DNA from: Adenophora triphylla var. japonica
Lineage: Eukaryota > Streptophyta > Magnoliopsida > Asterales > Campanulaceae
Direction: 5' to 3'
NCBI GenBank assembly: GCA_022495995.1
Contig: JAFEMH010000745.1
Span: 467,001-531,000 of the forward strand
DNA length: 64,000 nucleotides
The position numbers and the translations under genes were made by a program. Below the pieces are notes generated by a model. The model ran no database searches and had not been told where the DNA came from. It saw only the letters and a program-made list of their open reading frames with translations. Of the stretch, positions 22,277-34,342 are shown in pieces; the first letter of the stretch is position 1, and each line of letters starts with the position of its first letter.

Positions 22277-23130
22277 CTAGAATCAGCTATGACAGGGGAA
22301 AGTCGTCTTGTTGAACTGAATTCCACTATAAATCCTTTTTTGATCTCTGGCACCAATGTCGTCATTGGTTATAGTAGAATGCTCGTAGCTTCTGTTGGTT
22401 TGAGCACGGAATGGGGCCTGTTGATGAGCTCAATAAGGCGCGACACCAGTGAACAAACGCCTCTTCATTCCCATCTCAGAAAATTAGCTACATTAATTGG
22501 TATGGTGGGCTTAGTGGTTCCTTTCCTAGTACTTGCAATATTTTTTGTTTGGTACTTTACAGGAGTACTGCAGATGATAATGGTAATAAAAGGTTTAGCA
22601 AAGGCAAGACAATGGCTGTTGAATCAATAGGGGTTGTGGTGGGGTTTCTGCTGTAACAATACTAGTTGTAGCCATCCCGAAGGACTTCCTTTCACAGTCC
22701 CATTTACTCTTGCTTATTAGATGAAAAGGATGGTTGCTTATAAGATTCTGGTGAAGAATATATCTGCTTGTGAAACAATGGCCTCTGCCACGCTCATATG
22801 TACGGACAAAACAGGCACCCTCACTCTAAAGGTTATAAAGGTGATTAAGTTTTGGATCGGACAAGAAGTTATGGGAGAAAGAAATTATGTTTCTTGCGCA
22901 GACAATGTTCTTGAGTTGCTCCAACAAGGAGTTGGCCTAAATACGTCCGACAGTGTTAACAAACCCACTTTTGGGTCAAGTTCAGAATTTGATGTCTCGG
23001 GCAGTCCAACTGAAAAATTTATTCCTTCTTTGGGGTGCCATGAACCTGAAAATGGATATTGAAAAATTGAAGCGGGGATTTGTGATTCTTGAAAATGCAA
23101 TAATGGTAGATAAATCCAAGCTTGGGAAAC
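22277..23130 (+). pseudogene. autoinhibited Ca2+-ATPase (P2B, ACA-type) fragment
   Basis: The plus strand encodes ESAMTGESRLVELN, NPFLISGTNVVIGYSRMLV, TSEQTPLHSHLRKLATLIG, then AVTILVVAIP in another frame, then ISACETMASATLICTDKTGTL with the phosphorylation motif DKTGT, then SPTEK and, after a shift, MDIEKLKRGFVI. This is the actuator-to-P-domain-to-N-domain order of plant ACA pumps, which export Ca2+. At least three frameshifts or stops, and missing ends, make it a pseudogene. A short duplication of CTTGATGAACTGAATTCCAC-like sequence lies at 22258-22324. Confidence 0.85.
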
Positions 23131-23204
23131 CAATGAAAATAAAAACAAGACATGATAGTTCTTCTCACCCAGAATCTGGTCCCATTGAGACGAATTTTCA
23201 GTTT

Positions 23205-23491
23205 ATAAATGTGAAAACTATTATACAGTTATTTACATCAAAACTGTGAAATAGAATTTTCAGTTTATAAATGTGACTTTATACAGTTATTTACATCAAA
23301 ATTGTGAAATAGACTTCAAAACTGTGAATTAGACTTCAAACTCTAATCAAAATAACTGTTAAATACAAATCAAAATCCAAAAATTTATCAATTGTTTAAG
23401 CAAAATAACTGTGAAATACACATCACAGTTATTTCACACATCACAGTTATTTCAATACACAGTTATTAAGCTTCTATACATATCAAAACCA
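23205..23491. repeat. AT-rich repeat array interrupted by an hAT-like element
   Basis: Repeated CAGTTATTTACATCAAAACT and GTGAAATAGACTTC units. The same units resume at 24895-25215, so the array was one stretch before the insertion at 23500-24886. Confidence 0.75.
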
Positions 23492-23499
23492 TTTCACAT

Positions 23500-24886
<1,387 letters not shown>

Positions 24887-25229
24887 TTTCACATCTTTAT
24901 ATAACTCTGAAATAGAATTCTCATTTTATAAATGTGAAAATCATTATAAAATTATTTACATCAAAACTGTGAAATATACTTTTCAGTTTATAAATGTGAA
25001 AACCATTATACAGTTATTTACATCAAAACAGTGAAATAGACTTCAAAACTATGAAATAGACTTCAAACTCTAACAAAAATAATTGTGAAATACACATCAC
25101 AGTTATTTCAATACACAGTTATTAAACTCATATACATGTCAAAACCATTTCGCATCTTTATATAACTATGAAATAGAATTCTCAGTTTATAAATGTGAAA
25201 ATCATTATACAGTTTTATACACATGTATG

Positions 25230-26352
25230 AACAAATGATAAATGATTTTCTCAGATTTTTACAAGTGAAAAATAATTTTATTTTATTTATAAAAATTGAA
25301 ATATATGATGAGTAAACTTGTTTGATTCGTCTTGGCGACGCGATTAAAACAATGGTTTCAGATTATTTATTCGACTTTTAAATTTTGAGATATTTCATTT
25401 TAAAAATTTAAGAGGAAAAAAGCAAGAGAGAGAAAAGGAGAGAGAAAGAAAATAGATAAAAAGAAAAGCGCATGATCTAAGAGCGAGCGCTTAGCGCTAA
25501 ATGCATGGCTGACACGCGCGCGAAGTGTGGAGGGGCAGTTTTTACTTTTACACTCACAACACTTTTTAAATTTACTATTCTCTTCACTCATTCTCTCTCC
25601 TATTTTACTTTTACACTCACAACACATTATCTTATCACTTTTTACCTTAATCTCCGTGCCGGGCCAAAAAGTCTATACAATTGTGGGACGGAGGGAGTAT
25701 ATCATTATTTTTTTCCTTAATCTACGCATGAACGGTAAGTGAGTGAATTATAATGGGACGGAGGGAGTAAACATTATGAGGGTATAAATGTCTGAAACAC
25801 TGTTCACTTCTTTCCATTTATGAAATGACTCAATTGAAGTGGAATGTCCCAAAAAGAAAAATAGTTCAATTGAAGTGGGGCGGAGTAATAAATTTTAATT
25901 TGAGCCTTTACAAGTTCGAAATGGCATAAGTCAATGTATAGCTCAAATTGTTTTAGCTCTGTGAAAAGGGTCGTGGTCAAATTTGTATAGCTTACACCTC
26001 TACAGTATTATTATTTTTTCCGCAATGAGGCTGCGGCTTAATTACGTGCCGCCGTAAACAACAAACACGGGCACTAGTAAGTTCATTGTAAAAAAAAATA
26101 AAAAAATTAAAGAATTAGGTTTCTTTTGTTCTGTTCGGAGGAAAATATTTTTCGATTTTTTTTTTAATTTTCTAGTTTTTGATAAGCAGAGAAAATGGGA
26201 AAAATATTTTTCGTAAAATTTTTATTTATTTTTCTGATTAAAATAACTTACGAATTTCTTATTCGCGTTTCATTTTTCGAAAATTGATTTTTAACACCCT
26301 TCCTCATTTACCTTTTCTCAACCCTCATTCTTACTAACCACTATCCAAACGC
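25230..26352. other. AT-rich intergenic DNA with Stowaway-type MITE ends
   Basis: No gene. Two right-hand Stowaway-like ends (GGGACGGAGGGAGTA) lie at about 25685-25700 and 25755-25769; matching left ends were not found, so these are fragments. A purine tract (25410-25465) precedes them. Confidence 0.55.
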
Positions 26353-26357
26353 CTAAC

Positions 26358-26626
26358 TGAAAAATATTAACTTGCAGAGAGAATATTACTCATGAGAATT
26401 GTATTTCTTATATTTTACAATTGTGTGCATAAGGATTTTATATACAACCATGACTGCTAGCTAAAAATATGGTAAGTAGATAAACTAAACTAGGAAGGTG
26501 ATAATGGAGAATATTAACACTTCTTTCAAGCCAAATCAATGAGCTGTGGAGATAGGCCGAGATTTTGGTGATAAGAATATCCAAGAATATTTGATAAGAT
26601 ATGTAACAGAAAATTCAAATCCTTCA
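26358..26626 (-). repeat. 3' LTR of the copia element
   Basis: 269 bp, direct repeat of 31033-31301. Differences seen: GCTAAAAATATGG against GCTAAAATTATGG, GTAAGTAGAT against GTAAATAGAT, and CAAGCC against CAAACC. Confidence 0.97.
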
Positions 26627-26633
26627 CTCCCCC

Positions 26634-27089
26634 TCAAGTTGGCGCATGTAGATTACGAGTGCCCAACTTGCCAACTAGGAACTGAAACTGAGTTGCACCA
26701 AGAGGCTTTGTAAAAATATCGGCAATTTGGTTTCCAGACGATATTTTGCAAGGTAATACGTCACCACTCTCAACTCTCTCGCGAACAAAATAACAATCCA
26801 TCTCGACATGTTTTGTACGCTCATGAAAGACTGGATTATTTGCAATATGTCGAGCTGCTTGGTTGTCGCAATAGAGAGATGTGGCATGTAGCTGCGGTGC
26901 CTCCAAGTCTTGAAGTAACCATCGCAGCCATATTATTTCACTAACAGTGGTTGCCATTGAACGATACTCGGCTTCTGCCGATGACCGAGCTACCACTGAC
27001 TGCTTCTTAGACCTCCATGATATGGGTGCTCCACCTAAAGAAATGAAGTATCCAGTACACGATCGTCTAGTCATGGGGCATCCCCCCAA
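26634..27089 (-). pseudogene. copia RNase H domain
   Basis: Reads CTGYFISLGGAPISWRSKKQ, AEAEYRSMATTVSEIIW, LYCDNQAARHIANNPVFHER, TKHVEMDCYFVRE, then IADIFTKPLG to a stop at 26634. These are the standard copia RNase H motifs, including the conserved D/E positions (SAEAEY, CDN). It is offset by one frame from the RT ORF (YCDADWG is the shared junction at about 27080), so an indel separates the two domains. Confidence 0.95.
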
Positions 27090-28117
27090 TCCGCATCACA
27101 ATAGGCCTCAAGGGTTAAATCTCCTTGTGCTGGAAGAAAAAGTCCTTGACCTAAGGAATTTTTGAGAAAACGGAGAACCCGAACTGCAGCATCCATGTGT
27201 GTACGACGCGGAGCAGTAATGAATTGACTTAGTCGGTTCACAGCAAACTGGATGTCGGGTCGAGTCACAGTTAGATACAAGAGCCGCCCTATTAGCCTCC
27301 TGTACTGAGATGCATCAACAAAAGGACTTTTGTCATCTGTGCTAAGTTGCAAGTTCTGCTCCATTGGAAATTCACTCGTCCGCCCTCCTTGAAGCCCACT
27401 TTCTTCGAGTATATCCAAGGTGTATTTTCGTTGGCTAAGCACAATGCCTTCTTGCGATCTTGCCACCTCAATCCCCAAAAAATATTTCAAGTTTCCTAGG
27501 TCTTTTATGCTGAAATTCTCATCCAAATATCTTTTAACAGCCTCAATTTTTGGAAAATTATTCCCAACAAGTAGTACATCATCCACGTATATGAGTGCAG
27601 CAACGTAGAGCTTGTCCCTTTTATATATAAAGAGAGAATGATCCGCTTTTGACTGTCTAAAACCAAAGGCGAGAAGTGCTGTAGTAAACTTCTGGTACCA
27701 ATTTCTTGACGCCTGTCGAAGACCATATAATGATTTTCGAAGTTTGCAAACCCTTGTCTCTCCCTCCTTTGCAAATCCTTGCGGAATCTTCATATATACA
27801 TCTTCTGCCAAATCTCCATGAAGAAACGCATTGTTTACGTCGAGCTGATGAATCGCCCAACTGCGTTTAGCTGCTACAGCAAGAAGACTTCGCATAGTAA
27901 CTAGTTTTGCAACAGGAGCGAAAGTATCGTGATAGTCTATCCCTTCAACCTGTGTGAAACCCTTTGCTACCAAACGAGCTTTATACCGTTCAATTTCTCC
28001 ATTCGGTTTATATTTTATTTTATAAACCCATTTGGAATCAACAACCTTCTTTCCTGGGGGCAATGCTTCAAGTGTCCAAGTCCCATTTGCCTCCAAAGCA
28101 TTGATCTCCCTTTTCAT
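27071..28117 (-). pseudogene. copia reverse transcriptase domain
   Basis: A 348-codon open frame. It begins within the usual EWRDAMKREINAL / NGTWTLEALPPGKK entry, then KWVYKIKYKPNGEIERYKAR, FAPVAK, QLDVNNAFLHGDL, SLYGLRQASR and the catalytic YVDD (ALIYVDDVLLVG), up to YCDADW. The domain is complete, but the frame is joined to neither integrase nor RNase H. Upstream coding (NYVSYKRFSPTHKAFLAAI) continues in this frame to about 28240 before a break. Confidence 0.95.
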
Positions 28118-28234
28118 CGCATCACGCCATTCCTGATTTTTAACAGCCTGATGATAATACTTAGGCTCATCACGTGAGGTGATAGCCGCAAGAAATGCTT
28201 TGTGAGTAGGAGAAAACGCTTGTATGAAACGTAG

Positions 28235-30180
28235 TTAGATATAGGATATACCTTCGAGGTCACCGAATTGGGCGGGATGCGGATGGTCTATAGAAGCTGG
28301 TAAATTGACAATAAATTCGTCAAGATGCTTGGGCTGCTGTCTTTGTCGTGTACTTCGCCGTTGAGCCATTTCTGTAGGTGTTGTGACCAGTTGTGCATTT
28401 GTCTTGTGTCGCGATCTGTTCGCAACTTGTTCAAGAACCTTGTTCGGCGAAGGCCGCACAAGTCCAGTGGATCAAGCTCCTGCTGTGTTGGTACCTGCTC
28501 ACTTTCTTGATCAACAGAAGTCTGCTCAGCTGGTTGTACAACCTCAAATCCCATGACTTCATCTTCCCACGCCTCATCCCTCTCAACACTTGTGGGAAAT
28601 ATACTTGACTGTGGATTGTTTTCCTTGAAAGGAAACACATTCTCTATAAATTTGACATCCCGTGATGTGTATATCTCCTTGGATTCTAAATCAAAAACCC
28701 TATACCCCTTTTGAGAATAAGGATACCCAACAAAAACACAAGGTCTCCCCCTTACATCAAACTTATCTCCCCCTTTCTTATTATTCTTTGCATACACCAA
28801 ACAACCAAAAATGCGAAGATGATCAAGAGAGGGTTTCCTTTTGAGCAAAATTTCATAAGGGGTTTTATTTTCCAAAACTTTTGTGGGCAAACGATTGATT
28901 ATATAAGCTGTAGTTAAAACACATTCCCCCCAAAACCTTTTTGGTAGTCCTGATTCAAAACGAAGAGCCCTTGCCATTTCTAGGATGTGACAATGCTTGC
29001 GCTCAACAACTCCATTTTGTTGTGGAGTGTCGGTGCAAGATGTCTCAAGCAATATCCCATGATTGACATAGTACTCTAGCATTAATAAGGACTGAAATTC
29101 CCCACCATTATCACTCCTAATCCGTTTAACTTTTCTATCGAACTGTGTGTTAACCATATTACAAAACATAGTGAGATAATGATGGACTTCATATTTATGC
29201 TTCATCAAAAAAACCCACACTCCTCGACTAAAATCATCAACAATTGTCAAGAAATAATGTGCACCCGAAAGAGAAGGAGTTTTATAACCACCCCAAATGT
29301 CACAATGTATAAGATCAAAACAAAAATGAGTTTGAATACTACTAGTCGGAAAAGGAAGCCTTGTCATTTTGGCTCGAATACACGAGTCACAATACCCCTT
29401 TTTTTTACTACAACTATTATTAAAAGACTGAGAGTCAAAAATCGAAGCATGCCCCATTCTTTTATGCCATACCCATGAGTCAGTTTTTGTTGCCATTGCT
29501 GTCCGTCTGCTTGTAACCGGCTCCAGGTGATATAGACCATCGCTGCATCTACCCATCCCAATCAGAGTCCTCGAAGCTAAGTCCTGTATCACACAAAAAT
29601 CCGGAAAGAAGGTGAGTGAACAGTTTAAATCTTTGGTTAACCGACTGACAGATAACAGGTTACATTTGAATGCAGGCATATTAAGGACATGATGAATATT
29701 TAACCCATTCGGAAGCTTAGTACTGCCAACGCCCTTGACTGGTATTACATCACCATTGGGAATTTTAACAGGTGCTTCCATTCCTGTTCTGATTTGACTC
29801 TCCAAAATTGCCCCGTCACAAGTTATGTGTTCACTTGCTCCTGAGTCTATAATCCAAGTTTTAATTGTATTTAGCTTACCAGCCATATTTGCTGTGGGAG
29901 GGGACCTTTGTTCGCCTTTTGCTTTGTCTGTGAAGAACTGAATCAACTGCTTGTACTGCTCCTCATTGAACCCCGGTATTGGTCTGTCTCCTCCTGCTAC
30001 TAGATGCGTCGTGACCTTTCCGGCCCCTTTCTGCTTGTTCCGGTTATCACGTTCGCCTTTCTTTCGTCCTTCGGGGTACCCAATGATTTCATAACAATTT
30101 TCAGCAGTGTGGTACAATTTTCCACAATGCGTACACTTTGGCTTTTCCTTTGGCGCAACCTTCTCATCTCCTCGGTTCAA
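28235..30180 (-). pseudogene. copia gag zinc knuckle, protease and integrase
   Basis: The main open frame (30180-28288) shows, in order: CCHC knuckle (CTHCGKLYHTAENC), retropepsin DSGASEHI, GAG-pre-integrase with the HHCC-like WHKRMGHAS ... CDSCIRAK, integrase core Asp (HCDIWG), Asp (RSDNGGEF) and Glu (NGVVERKH), then GYPYSQKGYRVFDLESKEIY. All three catalytic acidic residues are present. The C-terminal linker leaves frame at about 28450 and continues in the overlapping frame ending at 28235 (RPSPNKVLEQVANRSRHK). Confidence 0.95.
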
Positions 30181-30234
30181 CTTGAGACCGTGTACTTGAA
30201 AGCGGTAGCTTCAACATCCACTTTCCCAACTATA

Positions 30235-30948
30235 CTAACTTTGTTTTTGTTTTTCATCCTGAGAGACGAGATGGTAGGCTGCACCCAAACTGATACCCGG
30301 ATTCATACCCAAGATTTGGCTCTTAATTGTCCCAAAACTTGCAACCAAGCCCATAAGAAATTCATATAGGCGCTCCTTCTCCCTCATCTCGATTAGTTTC
30401 TTGGTAACATCACACGTACATTCATTACACTTGCACTTCGGCAAAGGAGTAATGGACTGAATCTCATCCCATAGTCCCTTTAGCTTTGTGTAGTATGCCG
30501 ACACAGAGAGATTTTCTTGCCTTGTTAGGGTTATAGCACGCTTGAGTTCATATGCCCTTGGTGCGCTCTCACTCCCAAAACGTTCCTGCAAGTCTTCCCA
30601 AATTTCTTGTGCCGTATTTGCATGCTTTACACTGCTGCGTATCTCCTTCTCCATTGCACTGTTCAACCACCCTTTAACCATAGCATTGTAGCGTTTCCAT
30701 AGCGGTAGTTCTGTCGTGCCTTCGCCTGGGATTGGAATTGTACCATCCACAAATCCAATCTTGTTCTTTGCAAATAAGGCGTTGCTCATCTCGTCCACCC
30801 AATCTGCATAATTCCCATCGCGAAGTAGGTCACTAACAAAAACTGTGTTAGGACTGTCCGAGGCAGAGATAAAATAGGGAGACATCACGTCTACCTTGGC
30901 TCCGGAAGTCCCACCACTCGCTGATTTTGTTTCACTGTCGTCAGTCAT
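30235..30948 (-). pseudogene. copia gag N-terminal part
   Basis: The ATG at 30948 follows the PBS by 73 bp. The frame reads FVSDLLRDGNYADWVDEM, NAMVKGWLNSAMEKEIRSSV, IWEDLQERFG, LTRQENLSVSAYYTKLKGLW, then the CKCNECTC cluster, which is the retrotransposon gag (UBN2-like) fold. It stops at 30235. The expected continuation to the zinc knuckle is found only after two frame changes between 30240 and 30170, so gag is broken just before its nucleocapsid part. Confidence 0.95.
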
Positions 30949-31020
30949 GGCTCGTGGAAGAAGAGAAAAAGATAGAAGAAAGAAAAAAAATATAGGTGCG
31001 GAAGCGTTAGAGCGTTACCC

Positions 31021-31032
31021 GCTCTGATACCA
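31021..31032 (-). other. primer-binding site of the copia element (initiator tRNA-Met)
   Basis: The minus strand reads TGGTATCAGAGC immediately after the 5' LTR, complementary to the 3' end of plant initiator tRNA-Met. Confidence 0.95.
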
Positions 31033-31301
31033 TGAAAAATATTAACTTGCAGAGAGAATATTACTCATGAGAATTGTATTTCTTATATTTTACAATTGTG
31101 TGCATAAGGATTTTATATACAACCATGACTGCTAGCTAAAATTATGGTAAATAGATAAACTAAACTAGGAAGGTGATAATGGAGAATATTAACACTTCTT
31201 TCAAACCAAATCAATGAGCTGTGGAGATAGGCCGAGATTTTGGTGATAAGAATATCCAAGAATATTTGATAAGATATGTAACAGAAAATTCAAATCCTTC
31301 A
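31033..31301 (-). repeat. 5' LTR of the copia element
   Basis: 269 bp, TG...CA, followed by TSD CTAAC at 31302-31306. Confidence 0.97.
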
Positions 31302-31306
31302 CTAAC

Positions 31307-31383
31307 CCAGACTCCCACCCCGACCCCCACCCTACCACCACTCACCTGCACCCCACCCACCCTTCACCCCTATCCCATCCCTA
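31307..31383. repeat. C-rich pyrimidine tract, left part
   Basis: CCCCACCC/CCCTACC-type low-complexity DNA. It resumes at 31735-31870 after the TRIM, so it was one tract before that insertion. The copia element also inserted at its left edge. Confidence 0.85.
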
Positions 31384-31734
31384 TGTTAGAGATATTATCA
31401 CACATTGGGAATTAATAAATCTTGCCTATAATATATAAAGATTTGAGCCACTCCCCTTAGTATCAATTGGTTTTAAGGTGGAACCTCAGACTTTAAGATG
31501 GTATCAGAGCAGGTTCTTTACACGTACAGGTTCAACGGCCCACGATGTTACTCCGCGCCACCCGATTGATAAGTCCACGTTGTAAGCTTTGGCAAAGCCC
31601 GCTACACTTGAGGGGGAGTGTTAGAGATATTATCCCACATTGGAAATTAACAAACATTGCCTATAATATATAAAGATTCTGGAACACTTCCCTTAGTATC
31701 AATTAATTTTAAGATGCAACCTCAGACTTTAAGA
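31384..31734 (+). mobile_element. TRIM (miniature LTR retroelement)
   Basis: Two diverged direct repeats of about 115 bp (31384-31498 and 31619-31734) start TGTTAGAGATATTATC. The first is followed at once by TGGTATCAGAGCAGGTTC (31499-31516), an initiator tRNA-Met primer site, and the second is preceded by a TTGAGGGGGAG polypurine tract (31608-31618). The internal part is only about 120 bp and has no coding capacity. These are the defining features of TRIM elements. A clear 5-bp target duplication was not found, perhaps hidden in the C-rich flank. Confidence 0.9.
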
Positions 31735-32202
31735 CCCCCAACCCCCCACTTCCAACCCCACCCCTACCCCTACCTCCACCCCCTTTTCATCCCCTACCTT
31801 ACCCCCACCCCCACCCCCTTTTCATCCCCTACCTTACCCCCACACCCACCTCCTTCCTCCCACCCTATCCTACTTACCCATCATATCCCAAATTATGTTT
31901 ACATCAAAAATATTTTTCTTATATTTATCAAATTTATCAAACAAATGAAAACGCTTTTAGAAAAAAAAATCTTAAATTAACCAAACAATTGAAAACGGTT
32001 ATATTATTTTTCGAAAAACATTTTCATTTACAAACACTTTTTCTGAAAAAACATTTTTCGAGAAATTCGTTTTAAGCCTAACAAACAAAACTTTAAATGT
32101 CATATTATTTGAGTTTTATTTTTTCGATAAATATACCTTTTTCCCAAGAAAACATTTCTTTATAGACTTTCTAGCAAATAAGTATGTCTTTCATCTTATA
32201 TT

Positions 32203-32450
32203 TCATCGGTCCTGAAATGATGTTTTCACTCTTTTTTATTAATACAAAAATATTTTAATCAATAATATTAGGTTGATTTAATTATCTTAATGAAAATTGA
32301 AAACATGTTATCGATACACCATTATAAATATTATCAATAATAGTTTTTAGATGTTTATTCGCATAATTAAATCAACCTAAAATTATTGTTTAAGATACCT
32401 TCGTGTTTGACGATAGAAAAAGTAGGAAGAACATTTTGAGACGAAGGAAG
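32203..32450. mobile_element. MITE-like inverted-repeat element
   Basis: Ends GGTCCTGAAATGATG and ACATTTTGAGACGAAGG are imperfect inverted repeats. Inside, TAGGTTGATTTAATTAT and ATAATTAAATCAACCTA form long arms. The inner arms resemble those of the MITE at 58796-59040, so the two are probably one family. Confidence 0.6.
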
Positions 32451-33153
32451 TGATTTCATTATCTTCGTAAATATTAAGATTTACTTTTACCATTACAATA
32501 TGGTTTTAATTCATTTTCAACCATTGTATTTTTATCTTACTTTCATTTTATTTTTTTTTTGCACAAAAACCACTCTAATTTGAAAAATCTCTCATGACAA
32601 CCACAAATTCGTCTAATCGGTCACTAATCCGTGATTTATGCCCTATTTTGTCATTTTTTTGGTCAAGATGAGATGTTTTTCAAATTATAGTGGGTTTTGT
32701 CCAAAAAAAATAAAGTGTGTTGATTAAATTGAAAGTCGAGTAAAAGTACGATTGTTGTTGAAGATAATTTTTTTTAACTTTACACTAATAATATTCCCTC
32801 CATTTCAAAATATGTATTTTTATTGTTTATTATAAATAATTATTAAATTTATAAGAGTGATTATATTTATTTTTCTTTTGTTAAAAATGATGAGGTTGAA
32901 AATTACAAATTTAGATTCCACTATTATTTCAAAACAAGTACTGTATTTAAAAAATTACTCAAATTTACAGCTCTATTTATTTCAAATAAATACTTAATAA
33001 AATATTAATCTCTAAAAGAAATAAAAATAAATAGATCACAATTAATTACAAGGTCTTAAATATTTTGGTAGGTAACCCAAATTATAGACAAATAGCCTTT
33101 TTATTTTAAAATACTTGTTGTTTTAAACTTTTTCTCACATTTTAATTAATATT

Positions 33154-33161
<8 letters not shown>
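32451..33161. other. AT-rich intergenic DNA, no gene
   Basis: Contains a single Stowaway-like end (CCCTCCATTTCAAAATATG) at 32804 and scattered ATTTATAA-type repeats. No coding or RNA gene was seen. Confidence 0.5.

Positions 33162-33241
<80 letters not shown>
33162..33241. repeat. (AT)n microsatellite
   Basis: About 80 bp of AT dinucleotides directly adjoining the endogenous viral fragment. Confidence 0.95.
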
Positions 33242-33243
<2 letters not shown>

Positions 33244-33825
33244 TCGTGCATCCAGTAGGTAAGGAAGTGAATCCGAGAAGCAAGACAAGTAGTAAACAAT
33301 GAGTTGGTTAAGTAACTTTACGAATAGAAGACCTCCTAAAAATCATAATCAAATGAACGATTATAACATACAAATTGAGAATGATAATAACGAAAATAAT
33401 TAACATATATTATCCAAAGAAATTTCTTGGGATACTCAGTCTTTAACTAATTGGAAACCTCCTCTAGTATCACATTCAGAAATATACAAAGATAAATGTA
33501 TATTCGACTTTAAATCAAGATTAGCAATTAAAACAAAAGAAACAGTTATTCCTTTATACTCTAACAATCAAACAATGAGTTTATTCTCAAAATCCTCAAT
33601 TAAAAAATATATATCCCAAGGATACAGATTTTTACATATAGGATTAGTCCAAGTAGCAATTAAACCATTAACAATGGAAGGTTTAGCCACAAGTATACTA
33701 ATAGCTCTAAGAGACGCAAGACACTTAAATTACATAGACTCTTTAATAGGAGTAATCGAAACAAGTTTAACAAACGGACTAATACATTTTAATACTTACC
33801 CTAATTTCACAATATCACTAACAGA
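33242..33825 (+). pseudogene. endogenous caulimovirid (pararetrovirus) movement-protein fragment
   Basis: A coding-like stretch opens with an ATG near 33299, is cut by one in-frame TAA near 33402, and stays open to 33825. The central part (FLHIGLVQVAIKPLT, LRDARHLNYIDSLIG, HFNTYPNFTISL) matches the conserved core of the Caulimoviridae movement protein, which in live viruses opens plasmodesmata; the style is nearest to florendovirus-type endogenous copies. It is truncated: a CACTA-type end begins at 33826 inside the domain, and no coat protein, protease or RT follows. It is an old, inactive copy. Confidence 0.8.
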
Positions 33826-34342
33826 CACTACAAGAAAATGGGTATTGACAACGTTTTTGAATAAACGTTGTCATTTACTAGGTTTGACAACGATTTGCTT
33901 ATAAACGTTGTGCTACATTTATTATAACAACATTTGTAGTAAAAATGTTGTCTTTATGGTAATACGACAACGTTTGTTATAAAAACGTTGCGTCGTACTA
34001 CAACGTTGTCAAAAGAAATATAAAAAGATAAAAAGGAGAAAAGGAAAAGGCGGGCACTTAATTCCCGCACATCCTTTCCCAAAAATTGAAAATAGCTCTT
34101 TTCCCCCAAATTGAAGCAAACCCATTGTCTCTCTCCTGGCATCGACGGCGATAAACCACCCCACCTCTCACTCCACAATAACAACACCTCCGCTGGAAAA
34201 CACCACCCCACCTCTCGATCCACTACAACAACACCTCCGCCGAAAAACACCACCCCACCTCTCGCTCTGTCACACACAGTCACACAAACACTCACATACA
34301 CTTTCAATTCTGAACTTCAAGCCCTAATTTCAACTCAATCAA
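33826..34342. mobile_element. left end of a CACTA-type element with hairpin array
   Basis: Begins CACTACAAGAAAATG, the canonical plant CACTA terminus. Within the first 200 bp are four hairpins of the form ACAACGTTT...AAACGTTGT (33850-34015). From 34090 the sequence looks like a captured gene leader: repeated AACACCACCCCACCTCTC units and a CTCTCT-rich UTR. Another CACTA element is inserted at 34343. The same leader-like style resumes at 39722, so this outer element continues there, but its right terminus was not found. Confidence 0.65.

Larger units (their letters stand above)
26353..31306 (-). mobile_element. Ty1/copia LTR retrotransposon with TSD CTAAC
   Basis: LTRs at 26358-26626 and 31033-31301 (269 bp each; I count three substitutions) start TG and end CA. 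The 5-bp repeat CTAAC lies at 26353-26357 and 31302-31306. On the minus strand the 5' LTR is followed at once by TGGTATCAGAGC, complementary to the 3' end of initiator tRNA-Met, and the 3' LTR is preceded by a TTGAGGGGGAG polypurine tract. The order gag, protease, integrase, RT, RNase H is that of copia. Gag-pol is broken by frameshifts and one stop, so the copy is not autonomous, but the near-identical LTRs indicate a fairly recent insertion. Confidence 0.97.

Noticed and set aside
26046..26077. Helitron 3' end (GTGCC ... GGCAC hairpin, then CTAG)
   Set aside because: The stem overlaps CTAG instead of lying about 10-12 nt before it, and no matching TC start was found.
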